Source: JAJEEA01 sp965116765
Lineage (GTDB): Bacteria; Acidobacteriota; Vicinamibacteria; Vicinamibacterales; UBA8438
Assembly (NCBI GenBank): GCA_965116765.1
Contig: OZ220718.1
Location: 5,704,001 to 5,768,000 of the forward strand
DNA length: 64,000 nt
Direction: 5' to 3'
In this document: positions 20,601 through 28,663 of the stretch, in pieces
How the letters are laid out: each line of letters starts with the position of its first letter
How positions within the stretch are numbered: position 1 is the stretch's first letter
The notes under the pieces: generated by a model
What the model saw: the letters and a program-made list of their open reading frames with translations, nothing else
Database searches by the model: none
What the model was told of the DNA's origin: nothing
Made by a program: the position numbers and the translations under genes

Positions 20601-20888
20601 CGCCGCGCCGGCGGCGAGGACGACCCCGTCGCGCCTCGCGGTGGTGAATCCCGGCAGCGTGAAGGAGAGGGCGTACTCGCCCGGCCGCAGGTCGGCGATC
20701 GCGTAGCGTCCGGCGCCGTCCGTGACGACGACGCGCCGCCCCTCGAGGGAGCCGCCGCTCGTTGCCTCGACGGTCACGCCGGGAAGCACCCGCCCGGCGT
20801 CGTCGGTCACCGTACCCGTGATCGAGCTCTGCGCGGTCGCGGAAGTGGACGCCAGCAGCACGCATGCGAACACCAACCACTTGCTCAT
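17601..20888 (-). CDS. TonB-dependent receptor with carboxypeptidase regulatory-like domain
   Basis: A 1095-residue outer-membrane protein. After the signal peptide, residues 21-105 form a carboxypeptidase-regulatory-like beta domain (ITGTVTDDAGRVLPGVTV, GRYAIADLRPGEYALSF). A plug domain follows (around 115-230), then a long beta-barrel with many aromatic strands, ending in a residue pattern closing with F (VRFAITAAF), as expected for BAM recognition. This SusC/OAR-like architecture is expanded in Acidobacteriota and usually imports oligosaccharides or peptides. No SusD-like partner is adjacent. A good ribosome site (GGGAGGTC) precedes the ATG. Confidence 0.92.
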   Translation of the reverse strand: MSKWLVFACVLLASTSATAQSSITGTVTDDAGRVLPGVTVEATSGGSLEGRRVVVTDGAGRYAIADLRPGEYALSFTLPGFTTARRDGVVLAAGAALPIDATLSVAPPRVDPRRTRRSVVMTREMQEAMPTGRSLWSYALLIPGVRVHKPDVGGTAGAQQSEMMGRGLDATHTTVELDGLTVNTMISDGRYQAYLNPMLAAETSYTTSGHGAETQTGGLRINMIPDEGGDRFGGNLFVGGAPGGADNLNRRLESLGVRGATRVDTLYDVNGSFGGPLIRDRLQLFTSARQNAASFGVDRNSLASANVRLTWQVTPRHKLSAMFDKARKRRFGQGGPDVDMTTAGSAWTSPHYDTGTVKWTGAPGDRMLAEFGFSLSYQDWDTNYYRYREGGPSIFQARPDAADLAACFETPCFPPVGSARHAAQLAPALGGDPWYSQVSTYDGLLGLRYGAKADGENNNYTRRWAYRGSLTHVTGSHSVKLGMDFSRGRNRHTNTSNGHLELLYEDAPNPRGRLIQDQHQGLPWFDCNHRKAQANRDAGRPCGLMGTPDRVVVYNHPSNLAYQLDYNGGFYAQDSWTLDRLTLDYGMRLDFAAVSVPDAPRGQGRFVPAQLQPARPSSRLPRFGPDLSPRLNVTYDLSGDARTVLRLGWNKYVRDVGGNLARRYAYGFLAGDGRDWWDCHMTAGGSACSGLDPYGSNHDGIAQNWEIGPRESSTFGSVSAPTRLPDITAREHNRIWTVGVQREIIPGLSLSGEYRRRTFHDTWWDDNPNWTFAHFGADPTGNPRPELAGVRHFRVARPYPMVGHFTAFSIEPSVRANTAGFTDRTRGPGYSNVYRGFELGLQGRLPGGGVLFGGWSMEDTGRTSIYGYDTNSGAGSRYGGEVDQCQDILDRGDEPTRLRFCDAGAYPRPFRNEFKLSGTQPFSLPGLGDLQLGASLQAYPGGLGDWGGLQEGLYVSRTSTNHQYATYSAELYGQPGHCVAPCALGRNIVPDGVATVERSTDAAWYPMIPVNSVKFLPYWTQLDVNVRKAFTAGSRRYDVRLELFNALNNGVDLDHGTSRNARGSTGADYQALSAWERANRILEGRVVRFAITAAF

Positions 20889-21084
20889 GTTCTGACCTCC
20901 CGGGTCGCTCCGAAGCGACAGACGACGACCGGCGGATGCGTCTGCGGTTACGGAAACGGATCAACGAGGTGATTGCGCGCAATCCTCGGTTTCGGCAGGA
21001 GCAAACTCCGTGCCGTTTCCCCGGGGGGGGGGAGGGGGTCGGCACGCCGGAGCGCGGCGGCATCGTTTCGCAGTGTTCGCAGTG

Positions 21085-21262
21085 TTCCCGCCGCGCGCGG
21101 GCGGCGCGACTCCCGCAGGCCCCGGGCGGCGACCACGGCGGAGGAGATGTGTCGCGTTCCCGCCGCGCGCGGCACGGCTCCCGCAGGCCCGGGCGGCGAC
21201 CACGGCGGAGATGTCGCCGCGTTCCCGCCACGCGCGGGCGACGCGGCCCGGGCTCTCCTCCG
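21085..21262. repeat. GC-rich degenerate tandem repeat, 65-72 bp period, about 2.5 copies
   Basis: The unit starts TTCCCGCCGCGCGCGGG at 21085, again at 21157 and again at 21222. Each copy contains CCCGCAGGCCC, GGGCGGCGACCACGGCGG and GAGATGT. The spacing differs (72 then 65 bases) because of small internal losses. A short duplicated CGCAGTGTT precedes it (21070-21086) and a ten-G run lies nearby (21023-21032). It fills the region upstream of the TonB receptor; I see no gene in it. Confidence 0.7.
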
Positions 21263-21545
21263 GTTCAAGGATCCGTATGAATCGAGGGCAACCTCCAATT
21301 CCCCGTATTCCCGGGCGGCTCCGACGACGGCGGCAGCGCCGGCGCACGGCCTGCGGGACTCCGGATCGGAGAGAGGGTCGCCCGACCGGCAACGGCTCGC
21401 CGGGTCGACACGGTGAGACGGCTCCCCGCCACTGGTGCTGCGTCGTGATGGATGTTCGGGTGAGCAGGCTGTGATTCGTCAACGATTTGCGGGCTTTGGG
21501 ACCCATGTCCGTGTCACGAGATTGGGACAGTGACGTAACCACTTG

Positions 21546-21710
21546 GGAGTCTGCGCCATAGGGTGCAGACTCCTGGCAGGGTCGGTTGGGCGCCCAGCGG
21601 AGCCGAAGGCGACGATGGGCGGGCTAGCCCGGAGAGCGTCGCCTACGGCTCCGCTCGCCGCCCAACCAACCCTGCTAGGATTCTGCACCGTTCTACGGCG
21701 CAGAATCCTA
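21546..21710. repeat. 165-bp palindromic element made of three nested hairpins
   Basis: A small hairpin (GGAGTCTGC at 21546-21554 with GCAGACTCC at 21565-21573) is followed by two long inverted arms of about 38 bases (21577-21614 and 21637-21674) that match with only a few mismatches. They flank a GGCTAGCC centre. A second small hairpin follows (TAGGATTCTGC 21676-21686 with GCAGAATCCTA 21700-21710). The whole forms a near-symmetrical cruciform. The right edge overlaps the stop codon of the cytochrome c gene. It resembles a non-autonomous palindromic mobile element or REP/MITE-like unit; no transposase is adjacent. Confidence 0.7.
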
Positions 21711-22244
21711 GGGGACGGGCGGCCGGCCCAGGACGATGCCGCGCAGCGGCCCGAGCCGGGGCGGGAGCTCGATGTCGCCGGGCGGCATGCCGTTCTGCTG
21801 CAGCAGGTAGCTGACGACGTCGATCACCACCTGGGCGCGCAGGGAGTCGGGGTCCTGCTGCGGCATCGTGGTGCCGATGGTGACGAAGAGGTCGACGAGG
21901 GGGCGGTCCCGCCACTGGTTGAGGAAGAACGGCCCGCGCAGGGCCGGCGCGCCGGCCTCGCTGCCGCCGCCGCTCAGGTCGTCGCGGTGGCAGTAGCCGC
22001 AGATGGCCCGGTAGCGCTCCCGGCCGCGCTCGGCCTGGGCTTCGGTGTAGACGCCGTCCCACACCGTGCGGGTCTGGCCCGCGGCGGGCTCGGCGGCGAG
22101 CGCGGCGGCGGTCATCACGGCGACGGTCATCGCGCCGCAGACGGCGGCCCGGGCGAGATCCGCGAGCCCGGGGCAGGAGGCTCCGCGGTACTCGACCGAC
22201 GCGTCCGGGCTGCTCGTGCCGCTCCTCGGTCGCATGGATTCCAT
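21708..22244 (-). CDS. Secreted class I cytochrome c
   Basis: A 178-residue protein with a hydrophobic export signal (AAVCGAMTVAVMTAAALAA) and a monoheme cytochrome c domain. The heme attachment site is CGYCH, and the Met of TTMPQQDPDS is the likely distal ligand. It probably carries electrons in the periplasm. The N-terminus is uncertain: the ATG at 22244 is used, but internal ATG codons closer to the hydrophobic stretch would give a more usual signal peptide. The stop codon lies in the right edge of a palindromic repeat. Confidence 0.8.
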   Translation of the reverse strand: MESMRPRSGTSSPDASVEYRGASCPGLADLARAAVCGAMTVAVMTAAALAAEPAAGQTRTVWDGVYTEAQAERGRERYRAICGYCHRDDLSGGGSEAGAPALRGPFFLNQWRDRPLVDLFVTIGTTMPQQDPDSLRAQVVIDVVSYLLQQNGMPPGDIELPPRLGPLRGIVLGRPPVP

Positions 22245-22486
22245 GACTGGTCGCCGGATCCTCCAGCCGGGCGCCCCGTCCTCTCGGCGCGACGCCGCGG
22301 CGGCGCGGGCTCGTGGCGGCTGCGGGTTCGTGGGCGGTCGCACCGGAGCACGGGCCGGCGGGTGCGCGCCGGTCGTTCGCGCTTCTCGCTGCCCCGATGG
22401 CGGCCCTCCACCGGGCGCCCGCTCCGCCGCCGCTCCGCGCCGCGTCCGCCCTCCCGCTCGCATGATACCGTTGGAACGGGGCGGCC

Positions 22487-23068
22487 ATGACTCGAATCTG
22501 CGTCTTCACGGGGTCGAGAGTCGGGGCGGGCGACGAGTTCGCGTCGGCCGCGCGAGAGCTTGGCGCCCTGCTCGCGGGGCGCGGGCACACCGTCGTCTTC
22601 GGCGGAGCGCAGGTCGGCATGATGGGGGTCCTGGCCGATGCGGTCCTGGCCTGCGGCGGGCGGATCATCGGGGTGATTCCCGGCCACCTGACGTCGCGGG
22701 AGGTCGCCCATCCGGGGTTGACCGAGCTGCGGGTGGTCGACTCGATGCACGAGCGGAAGATGGTGATGTCGGAGCTGTCCGACGGCGTCATCGCCCTCCC
22801 CGGCGCCTTCGGCACCCTCGACGAGCTGTTCGAGATGTTGACGTGGGGGCAGCTCGATCTGCACCGGAAACCGTGCGGTCTCCTGAACGTGGCCGGCTAC
22901 TTCGATGCGCTTCTCGCCTTTCTCGACCATGCGGTCGAACGGCGGTTCCTCGCCCCCGAGCATCGCGCGATGCTCCTTGCGGAGCGCGACGGCGCCGTCC
23001 TGCTCGACCGGATGCAGGCCTACGCGCCCCCGGTCGTCGAGAAGTGGTCCGATCCCGTTTCGCCGTGA
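22487..23068 (+). CDS. LOG family (YvdD-type) nucleotide phosphoribohydrolase
   Basis: A 193-residue cytoplasmic enzyme starting MTRICVFTGSRVGAGDEF, with the Rossmann-like GGAQVGMMGVLADAVLACGG and SMHERKMVMSELSDGVIALP segments. LOG enzymes cleave nucleoside 5'-monophosphates (classically cytokinin riboside phosphates) to base and ribose 5-phosphate. The signature usually written PGGxGTxxE reads PGAFGTLDE here, with Ala for the second Gly; the catalytic Arg and Glu are retained. In bacteria the role is mostly nucleotide housekeeping. It has no evident operon partner. Confidence 0.9.
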   Translation: MTRICVFTGSRVGAGDEFASAARELGALLAGRGHTVVFGGAQVGMMGVLADAVLACGGRIIGVIPGHLTSREVAHPGLTELRVVDSMHERKMVMSELSDGVIALPGAFGTLDELFEMLTWGQLDLHRKPCGLLNVAGYFDALLAFLDHAVERRFLAPEHRAMLLAERDGAVLLDRMQAYAPPVVEKWSDPVSP

Positions 23069-23236
23069 CCGCCGACGCCCGGTTCCGGGTCGGCGTCCCG
23101 GGGCGGTGCGGGGCTTGGTTCTCGGTGGCCGATCACTTACTCTGTTGGCCTGACGCTTACCGGCACTGGCGGCTGCGTTTGCGGTTCGCGCCCGTCCCGT
23201 TTCCGGCATGGCCGCAGACCCGCGAGAGGTGGGGAA

Positions 23237-24295
23237 GTGAGCACCAAGAACACACCGGGCATCGTCCTGTGCGCCGCGCTGGTGGCCGGCGTCGTGACCT
23301 TCGGCGCCGACGCGGCCGCCCAGACGGTGCGGGTCGAGCGGCTGGCCGATGCGCCAATCATCGGCCCCGGGCTGCACCCGAGCATCGGCGAGAACATCCA
23401 GGGGCCGTCGCTCATCCGGGTGCCCGACTGGGTGGCGGATCCGCTGGGCGCCTACTACCTCTACTTCGCGGACCACAAGGGACGCTACATCCGGCTCGCC
23501 TACGCCGACGACCTGCGGGGCCCGTGGCGTGTGCATCCGCCGGGCAGCCTGCAGATCGCCGACTCGCACTTCCTGACCGAGCCGCCCGAGATCTCGCCCG
23601 AGGAGCTCGAGCGCGTCCAGGCGGCGCGGCGGGCGCGGGGGGCGGCGCCGATGTCGCACGATGCCCTGTTCGAGGCGTCGGCGCCCCACATCGCGTCGCC
23701 GGACGTGCACGTCGACGACGCCAACCGCCGCATCGTCATGTACTTCCACGGCCTCGACGGCATCGCCACGCAGGTGTCGCGGGTGGCCACCTCGACCGAC
23801 GGCATCGCGTTCACGACGCGGCCCGAGCGCCTGGGGCGGACCTACATGCGGGTGTTCCAGCGCGACGGCTGGACCTACTCGATGGCGATGCCGGGGCAGT
23901 TCTACCGGTCGCGCGACCCCCTGGGCGGGTTCGAGGAGGGGCCGCTGCTGTTCAACTCGCGGATGCGGCACTCGGCGCTGCTCGAGCGGGGCGACACGCT
24001 GTACGTGTTCTGGACCCAGGTCGGCGACGCGCCCGAGCACATCAAGCTGAGCACCATCGACCTCTCGGGCGACTGGATGAGCTGGTCGGAGACGCCCGGC
24101 GTCGAGGTGCTGCGCCCGGAGCGCGACTGGGAGGGGGCCGACGCGCCGCTCGAGCCGTCGGTGCGGAGCACCGCCTACGGCCACGTGAACCAGCTCCGCG
24201 ACCCCGCGATCTACGAGGAGGACGGCCGCGTGTTCCTGCTCTACGCGGTGGCGGGGGAGAGCGGCATCGCGCTGGCCGAGGTGCATTTCGACTGA
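23237..24295 (+). CDS. Secreted glycoside-hydrolase-like five-bladed propeller protein
   Basis: A 352-residue protein with a signal peptide and a GH43/GH62-like beta-propeller pattern: NIQGPSLIRVPDWV, YYLYFADHKGRYIRLAYADD, SPDVHVDDANRRIVMYFHG, SRVATSTDGIAF and QLRDPAIYEEDGRVFLLYAV. Such proteins include glycosidases and carbohydrate-binding relatives; I cannot place the three catalytic carboxylates with certainty, so enzyme activity is only possible. The start is GTG behind GAGGTGGGGAA. An NHL-propeller gene follows 67 bases downstream on the same strand. Confidence 0.75.
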   Translation: MSTKNTPGIVLCAALVAGVVTFGADAAAQTVRVERLADAPIIGPGLHPSIGENIQGPSLIRVPDWVADPLGAYYLYFADHKGRYIRLAYADDLRGPWRVHPPGSLQIADSHFLTEPPEISPEELERVQAARRARGAAPMSHDALFEASAPHIASPDVHVDDANRRIVMYFHGLDGIATQVSRVATSTDGIAFTTRPERLGRTYMRVFQRDGWTYSMAMPGQFYRSRDPLGGFEEGPLLFNSRMRHSALLERGDTLYVFWTQVGDAPEHIKLSTIDLSGDWMSWSETPGVEVLRPERDWEGADAPLEPSVRSTAYGHVNQLRDPAIYEEDGRVFLLYAVAGESGIALAEVHFD

Positions 24296-24362
24296 TTCGA
24301 GGTTGACGCACGTGAACGGGGCGGCCGGCTCGGCCGGCCGTCCGAGGACGAGGAGAACAGGC

Positions 24363-25481
24363 ATGATCGACACGAGAAGGACATGGACACGCGCCGGCAT
24401 GGTGCTGGCGGCGGCCGCGTTCGTGGTGGGGACCACCTCGATCGCCGCCGCGCAGGACGGCGAGAGCGACTGGGTCGACCGCCCGCTGCCCAACCCCACC
24501 GGCGAGGTGATCCTCGACTGGGCGCCCCTGCCCGACGACCGGGAGTGGGGATCGACGGCGGGCATCGACATCGGTCCCGACGGCCACGTGTGGGCCTACG
24601 ACCGGTGCGGGGGCCTGGCCCTCGCGGGGGGCTGCGAGGAGAACCCCGACCGCGATCCCATCTTCAAGTTCCACAAGGACACCGGCGAGATCCTGGCCAG
24701 CTTCGGGGCCGGCCTCTTCGTGCTGCCCCACGGCATCCACGTCGACGCCGACGGCAACGTCTGGGTCACCGACTCGCAGGGCAACGAGGCGGGCACCAAG
24801 GGCCACCAGGTCATCAAGTTCACCCCCGAGGGCGAGGAGCTGATGCGCCTCGGCGTCGCCGGGCAGCCCGGCAGCGGCCCCGGCCAGCTCAACGAGCCGT
24901 GCGACGTGATCACCGCGCCCAACGGCGACATCTTCGTCTCGGACGGCCACAGCGGCCAGAGCCCCGATCCGCCGGCCGGCGCCACCGGCCGCATCCTGAA
25001 GTACGCCCCCGACGGCACGTTCATCAAGGAGTGGGGCGAGATCGGGTTCCGGCCCGGGCAGTTCCGCACCCCCCACGCGATGGAGATGGACTCGCAGGGG
25101 CGGCTCTTCGTCGCCGACCGGGGCAACCACCGGATTCAGATCTTCAGCCAGGACGGCGAGCTGCTCGACATCTACATGCAGTACAGCCGCATCAGCGGGC
25201 TGTTCATCACCGACGACGACACCCTCTACGCCATCGACTCGGAGTCGGGCGTGGGCAACCACCCCGGCTGGAAGACCGGTGTCCGCATCGGCCCCGCCGG
25301 CGAGGACCGGCTGACCGGGTTCATCCCGCCGCACGCGCACGGCGTGCGGGTGCTTCAGGGAGTGGCCGGGGAAGGCGTCGCCGTCGACGCCGACGGCAAC
25401 GTCTATGCCGCGGAGGGACCGGGGTCGCGGCCGACCGCCGGCGGCGGCATCACCAAGTACGTGGCGAAGCAGATGGACTAG
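24363..25481 (+). CDS. Secreted NHL-repeat six-bladed beta-propeller protein
   Basis: A 372-residue protein with a signal peptide followed by NHL-type blades: GIDIGPDGHVWAYD, GIHVDADGNVWVTDSQGNE, DVITAPNGDIFVSDGH, AMEMDSQGRLFVADRGNHRI and GVAVDADGNVYAAEG. It resembles the peptidyl-alpha-hydroxyglycine lyase-like propellers, though no specific activity can be read from the sequence. GAGGAG ahead of ATG 24363 decides the start; the frame remains open a further 20 codons upstream. A strong hairpin terminator lies just after it. A sister gene is found about 3 kb downstream. Confidence 0.88.
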   Translation: MIDTRRTWTRAGMVLAAAAFVVGTTSIAAAQDGESDWVDRPLPNPTGEVILDWAPLPDDREWGSTAGIDIGPDGHVWAYDRCGGLALAGGCEENPDRDPIFKFHKDTGEILASFGAGLFVLPHGIHVDADGNVWVTDSQGNEAGTKGHQVIKFTPEGEELMRLGVAGQPGSGPGQLNEPCDVITAPNGDIFVSDGHSGQSPDPPAGATGRILKYAPDGTFIKEWGEIGFRPGQFRTPHAMEMDSQGRLFVADRGNHRIQIFSQDGELLDIYMQYSRISGLFITDDDTLYAIDSESGVGNHPGWKTGVRIGPAGEDRLTGFIPPHAHGVRVLQGVAGEGVAVDADGNVYAAEGPGSRPTAGGGITKYVAKQMD

Positions 25482-25514
25482 TGGCGGGCTGGCTCGCGCC
25501 GCCTGCTTCTCGGA

Positions 25515-25548
25515 ATTCCCCGGCCGGCCTCGTCGCCGGCCGGGGAAT
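25515..25548. terminator. Strong bidirectional hairpin terminator
   Basis: ATTCCCCGGCCGGC pairs perfectly over 14 bases with GCCGGCCGGGGAAT around a six-base loop. It lies between two converging genes, 34 bases after the NHL stop and 76 before the lipoprotein stop. Confidence 0.75.
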
Positions 25549-25623
25549 CTGTCGTACGGGGCTCGGGATGGCGCCTCGGTTCCGCGGCGCCGGGGAGTTC
25601 GGGCCGGGTTGCAGGGCAGGGTG

Positions 25624-26595
25624 CTACTGGAACTCGACCCGCGTCACGCTGGGGGGATCGTCGTCCGCGAAGTGGGGGTGCACGACGTAGACGTCGTCGC
25701 CCACCACCGCCGCGGTGGTCCCCTGCGGCTCGTAGGGCGCGACCCCGGCGAGGTCCGCCGTCATCCATTCGTCGCTGCTCGTCAGGGCGACTACCCGGTT
25801 GTCGGAGTTGCTGACGATGGCGAGGCGGCCGGCGCTCCACACCATGCCGTCCTGCCCCGGGATGTCCTCGGGCAGCATCACGGCGGTGGCCGCAGCGGGG
25901 TCGGCGAGCGGCACCTTCCACAAAGCGTCGCCCCGCGCCACCAGCAGGTAGCCGGCAGGGTGCTCGACGATGCCGTTGGGACCCGCTCCGTCGTCGTCGA
26001 AGCGGTGGAACACCGAGGCCGCGTAGTCGGTGTCGACCCGGTAGACGAGGTTCATGCGGGTGTCGGTGACATAGGCGGTCCCGTCGTCGGCCACCGCGAC
26101 GTCGTTGGCGAAGAACGCCGCGTCGTCGCCGGCGTCCTCGACCGCGGCGGCGAGGTCGACCATGGCGAGGCGCTCGCCGGTGGTCAGGTTGTACACCCCC
26201 AGCATCGCCTGCCCGCGCGTCCCGCCCTGGAACACCGAGCGGTCGGAGTTGGCGACGAGCAGCCGGTCGCGCAGCTCGTCGGCCTCGATGCCGACCGACG
26301 ACACGAGGTCCGGATCGGTGACGAGCGGCGTCACCCGGCCGTCCTCGTGGAGCTGGAACACCGAGCCCTCCGACAGCGACCCGGTGAGCAGCCGGCCGTT
26401 GTCCATGTCGTACTCAACGCCCTCGGGAATGAACCCGCCGCGCTCGGCGACGATCACGTCGGGGAGCATGGGCGGGGCCGCCGGCGCTTCCGCCGCCGGC
26501 GCTTCCGCCGCCGGCTCCGGTTCCGACCCGCAGGCGGTGATGAGCAGTCCGGCCAGGGCGACGACGCACGCTTGCACGCACACTTGAACACGCAT
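25624..26595 (-). CDS. SMP-30/gluconolactonase-like propeller lipoprotein
   Basis: A 323-residue protein with a lipoprotein signal (LLITAC, Cys22), a Pro/Ala/Glu-rich linker containing a repeated AEAP unit, and a six-bladed propeller. Blade motifs include GFIPEGVEYDMDNGRLLTGS, FFANDVAVADDGTAYVTDT, GPNGIVEHPAGYLLVARG and VVGDDVYVVHPH. The SMP-30-like pattern of E, N and D metal ligands (PEGVEYD, FANDVAVADD, GPNGIV) appears present, so lactonase-like hydrolysis is possible. It would be anchored to the outer or inner membrane. AAAGGAG supports the ATG. It diverges from typA. Confidence 0.8.
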   Translation of the reverse strand: MRVQVCVQACVVALAGLLITACGSEPEPAAEAPAAEAPAAPPMLPDVIVAERGGFIPEGVEYDMDNGRLLTGSLSEGSVFQLHEDGRVTPLVTDPDLVSSVGIEADELRDRLLVANSDRSVFQGGTRGQAMLGVYNLTTGERLAMVDLAAAVEDAGDDAAFFANDVAVADDGTAYVTDTRMNLVYRVDTDYAASVFHRFDDDGAGPNGIVEHPAGYLLVARGDALWKVPLADPAAATAVMLPEDIPGQDGMVWSAGRLAIVSNSDNRVVALTSSDEWMTADLAGVAPYEPQGTTAAVVGDDVYVVHPHFADDDPPSVTRVEFQ

Positions 26596-26733
26596 GTCCG
26601 AGGGATCTCCTTTCGTCACGAGCTGTGGATTCGACCGGCGTCCGCGGCGCCGCATTCCGGTGTCGGCGCGCGATCGCCTCGGGTACGATCGGGGCATGAA
26701 ACCTTCTACTCTTCTCTACGGACCTGACGCACG

Positions 26734-28563
26734 ATGAAGGCGGCCGGTTCCGTTGTCGCCAACCCCCTGCGCCGCAACATCGCGATTATCGCCCACGTCG
26801 ATCACGGGAAGACGACCCTCGTCGACGCGATGCTGCATCAGAGCGGCGTGTTCCGCGCCAACGAGCGGGTCGAGGAGCGCGCGCTCGACAACATCGATCT
26901 GGAGCGCGAGCGGGGCATCACCATCCTCGCCAAGAATACCGCCATCCGCTACCGCGACCTCCTGATCAACGTCGTCGACACGCCCGGCCACGCCGACTTC
27001 GGCGGGGAGGTCGAGCGCACCCTCACGATGGTCGACGGCGTGCTGCTGCTCGTCGACGCCTCCGAGGGGCCCCTGCCGCAGACCCGGTTCGTGCTGCGGA
27101 AGGCGCTCGAGCGCGGGCTGCCGTCCATCCTCGTCGTCAACAAGATGGACCGCCACGACGCGCGTCCCGCCGAGGTGCTCGACGAGGTCTACGACCTCTT
27201 CATCGATCTCGACGCCACCGAGGAGCAGATCGACTTCCCGGTGATCTACGCGAACGCCAAGGCGGGCACCGCGAGCCTCGACCCCGGCGCGCCGGGACGG
27301 TCGCTGCGCCCGCTCCTCGACGCCATCGCCGAGCGGATTCCGCCGCCCCGGGGCGATGCCGGGGCGGCGCTGCAGGTCGTGGTGGCGAACCTCGACTCGA
27401 GCGACTATCTGGGCCGGATCGCGATCGGCCGCGTCGTCAACGGCCGGGTCGCCCTGGGCGACGAGATCGCGGTCTCGAAGCTGGACGGCGCCGTCGCCCG
27501 CACCCGGGTCACGAAGCTGTACCTGTTCGAGGGCCTGCAGCGGGTCGAGGTGGAGTCGGCCGCCGCCGGCGACATCATCTGCCTGGCCGGCATCGACGAC
27601 ATCACCATCGGCGAGACCATCACCGACCCTCGGGACCCGAAGCCGATCCCGCCCCTCCACGTCGACGAGCCCACGGTGTCGATGGTCATGGGCGTCAACA
27701 CGTCGCCGATGGCGGGCCGCGACGGGCAGTACGTCACGTCGCGCAACCTCCGCGACCGGCTGGCCCGCGAGCTGGTGGGCAACGTGTCGCTGCGGGTGGA
27801 GGACACCGAGTCGCCCGAGCAGGTGCAGGTGGTCGGGCGGGGCGAGCTGCAGCTGTCGATTCTCGTCGAGATGATGCGCCGCGAGGGGTACGAGATGCAG
27901 GTGGCGCGGCCGCGGATCGTCACGCGCCGCGACGGCGGCCGCGTCGAGGAGCCGGTGGAAGAGCTGGTGATCGACGTCGCCGAGGACTACCAGGGGGTGG
28001 TCATCGCGCAGCTCGGCACCCGCCGGGCGACGATGACGAAGATGGTCAACCACGGCAGCGGCCGGGTGCGGCTGGAGTTCCGCATTCCGACCCGCGGGCT
28101 CATCGGATTCCGGTCGCAGTTCCTGACCGACACGCGGGGCACCGGCATCCTGCACCACCTTTTCGCGGGGTGGGAGCCCTGGCACGGGCCGATCGCGGGC
28201 CGGCCCACCGGCGCCCTGGTGGCGGACCGGGCGGGGCGGACCACCGCCTACGCCATCTCGAACCTGCAGGAGCGCGGCGAGATCTTCGTTCCTCCCGGCA
28301 CCGAGGTCTACGAGGGGATGGTCATCGGCGAGAACGCGCGCCCGGACGACCTCGACGTCAACGTCACCAAGGAGAAGAAGCTCACCAACATGCGCGCGTC
28401 GACGGCCGAGGAGGCGCTGCGGCTGGTGCCCCCGCGCCTGCTGAACCTCGAGCAGTCGATCGAGTTCATCGACGACGACGAGCTGGTCGAGGTCACGCCG
28501 CGCAGCATCCGCCTCCGCAAGCGCGTCCTGGCCGCCAACCGGCGGCCGAGGAAGGGCGGGTGA
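26734..28563 (+). CDS. typA: Translational GTPase TypA/BipA
   Basis: A 609-residue ribosome-associated GTPase of normal family length. The G1 motif AHVDHGKTT (residues 20-28), G2/G3 (ERERGITI, DTPGHADF), G4 NKMD and G5 region are intact. Domain 2, EF-G-like domains III/V and the BipA-specific C-terminal domain (KEKKLTNMRAS) follow. TypA assists ribosome assembly and translation under cold and other stresses. It appears monocistronic here, with a propeller gene starting 100 bases downstream. Confidence 0.98.
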   Translation: MKAAGSVVANPLRRNIAIIAHVDHGKTTLVDAMLHQSGVFRANERVEERALDNIDLERERGITILAKNTAIRYRDLLINVVDTPGHADFGGEVERTLTMVDGVLLLVDASEGPLPQTRFVLRKALERGLPSILVVNKMDRHDARPAEVLDEVYDLFIDLDATEEQIDFPVIYANAKAGTASLDPGAPGRSLRPLLDAIAERIPPPRGDAGAALQVVVANLDSSDYLGRIAIGRVVNGRVALGDEIAVSKLDGAVARTRVTKLYLFEGLQRVEVESAAAGDIICLAGIDDITIGETITDPRDPKPIPPLHVDEPTVSMVMGVNTSPMAGRDGQYVTSRNLRDRLARELVGNVSLRVEDTESPEQVQVVGRGELQLSILVEMMRREGYEMQVARPRIVTRRDGGRVEEPVEELVIDVAEDYQGVVIAQLGTRRATMTKMVNHGSGRVRLEFRIPTRGLIGFRSQFLTDTRGTGILHHLFAGWEPWHGPIAGRPTGALVADRAGRTTAYAISNLQERGEIFVPPGTEVYEGMVIGENARPDDLDVNVTKEKKLTNMRASTAEEALRLVPPRLLNLEQSIEFIDDDELVEVTPRSIRLRKRVLAANRRPRKGG

Positions 28564-28663
28564 CGGCGAAAACCGCGGCCGGTACGTGCGCTATCATACG
28601 GGCGTTCGCGTGTCCGAATGCCGTTCTCTCCGGTCGGATGGACCGGGCTGCAAGGAGGTTCGT

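Noticed and set aside
21085..21262. CRISPR array
   Set aside because: Repeats are 65-72 bp, adjacent without spacers, and only about 2.5 copies; no cas genes are nearby.
21577..21674. Integron attC site
   Set aside because: GTTGGGC and GCCCAAC occur on the arms but in the reverse order to R'' and R' boxes, and there is no integrase or cassette array.
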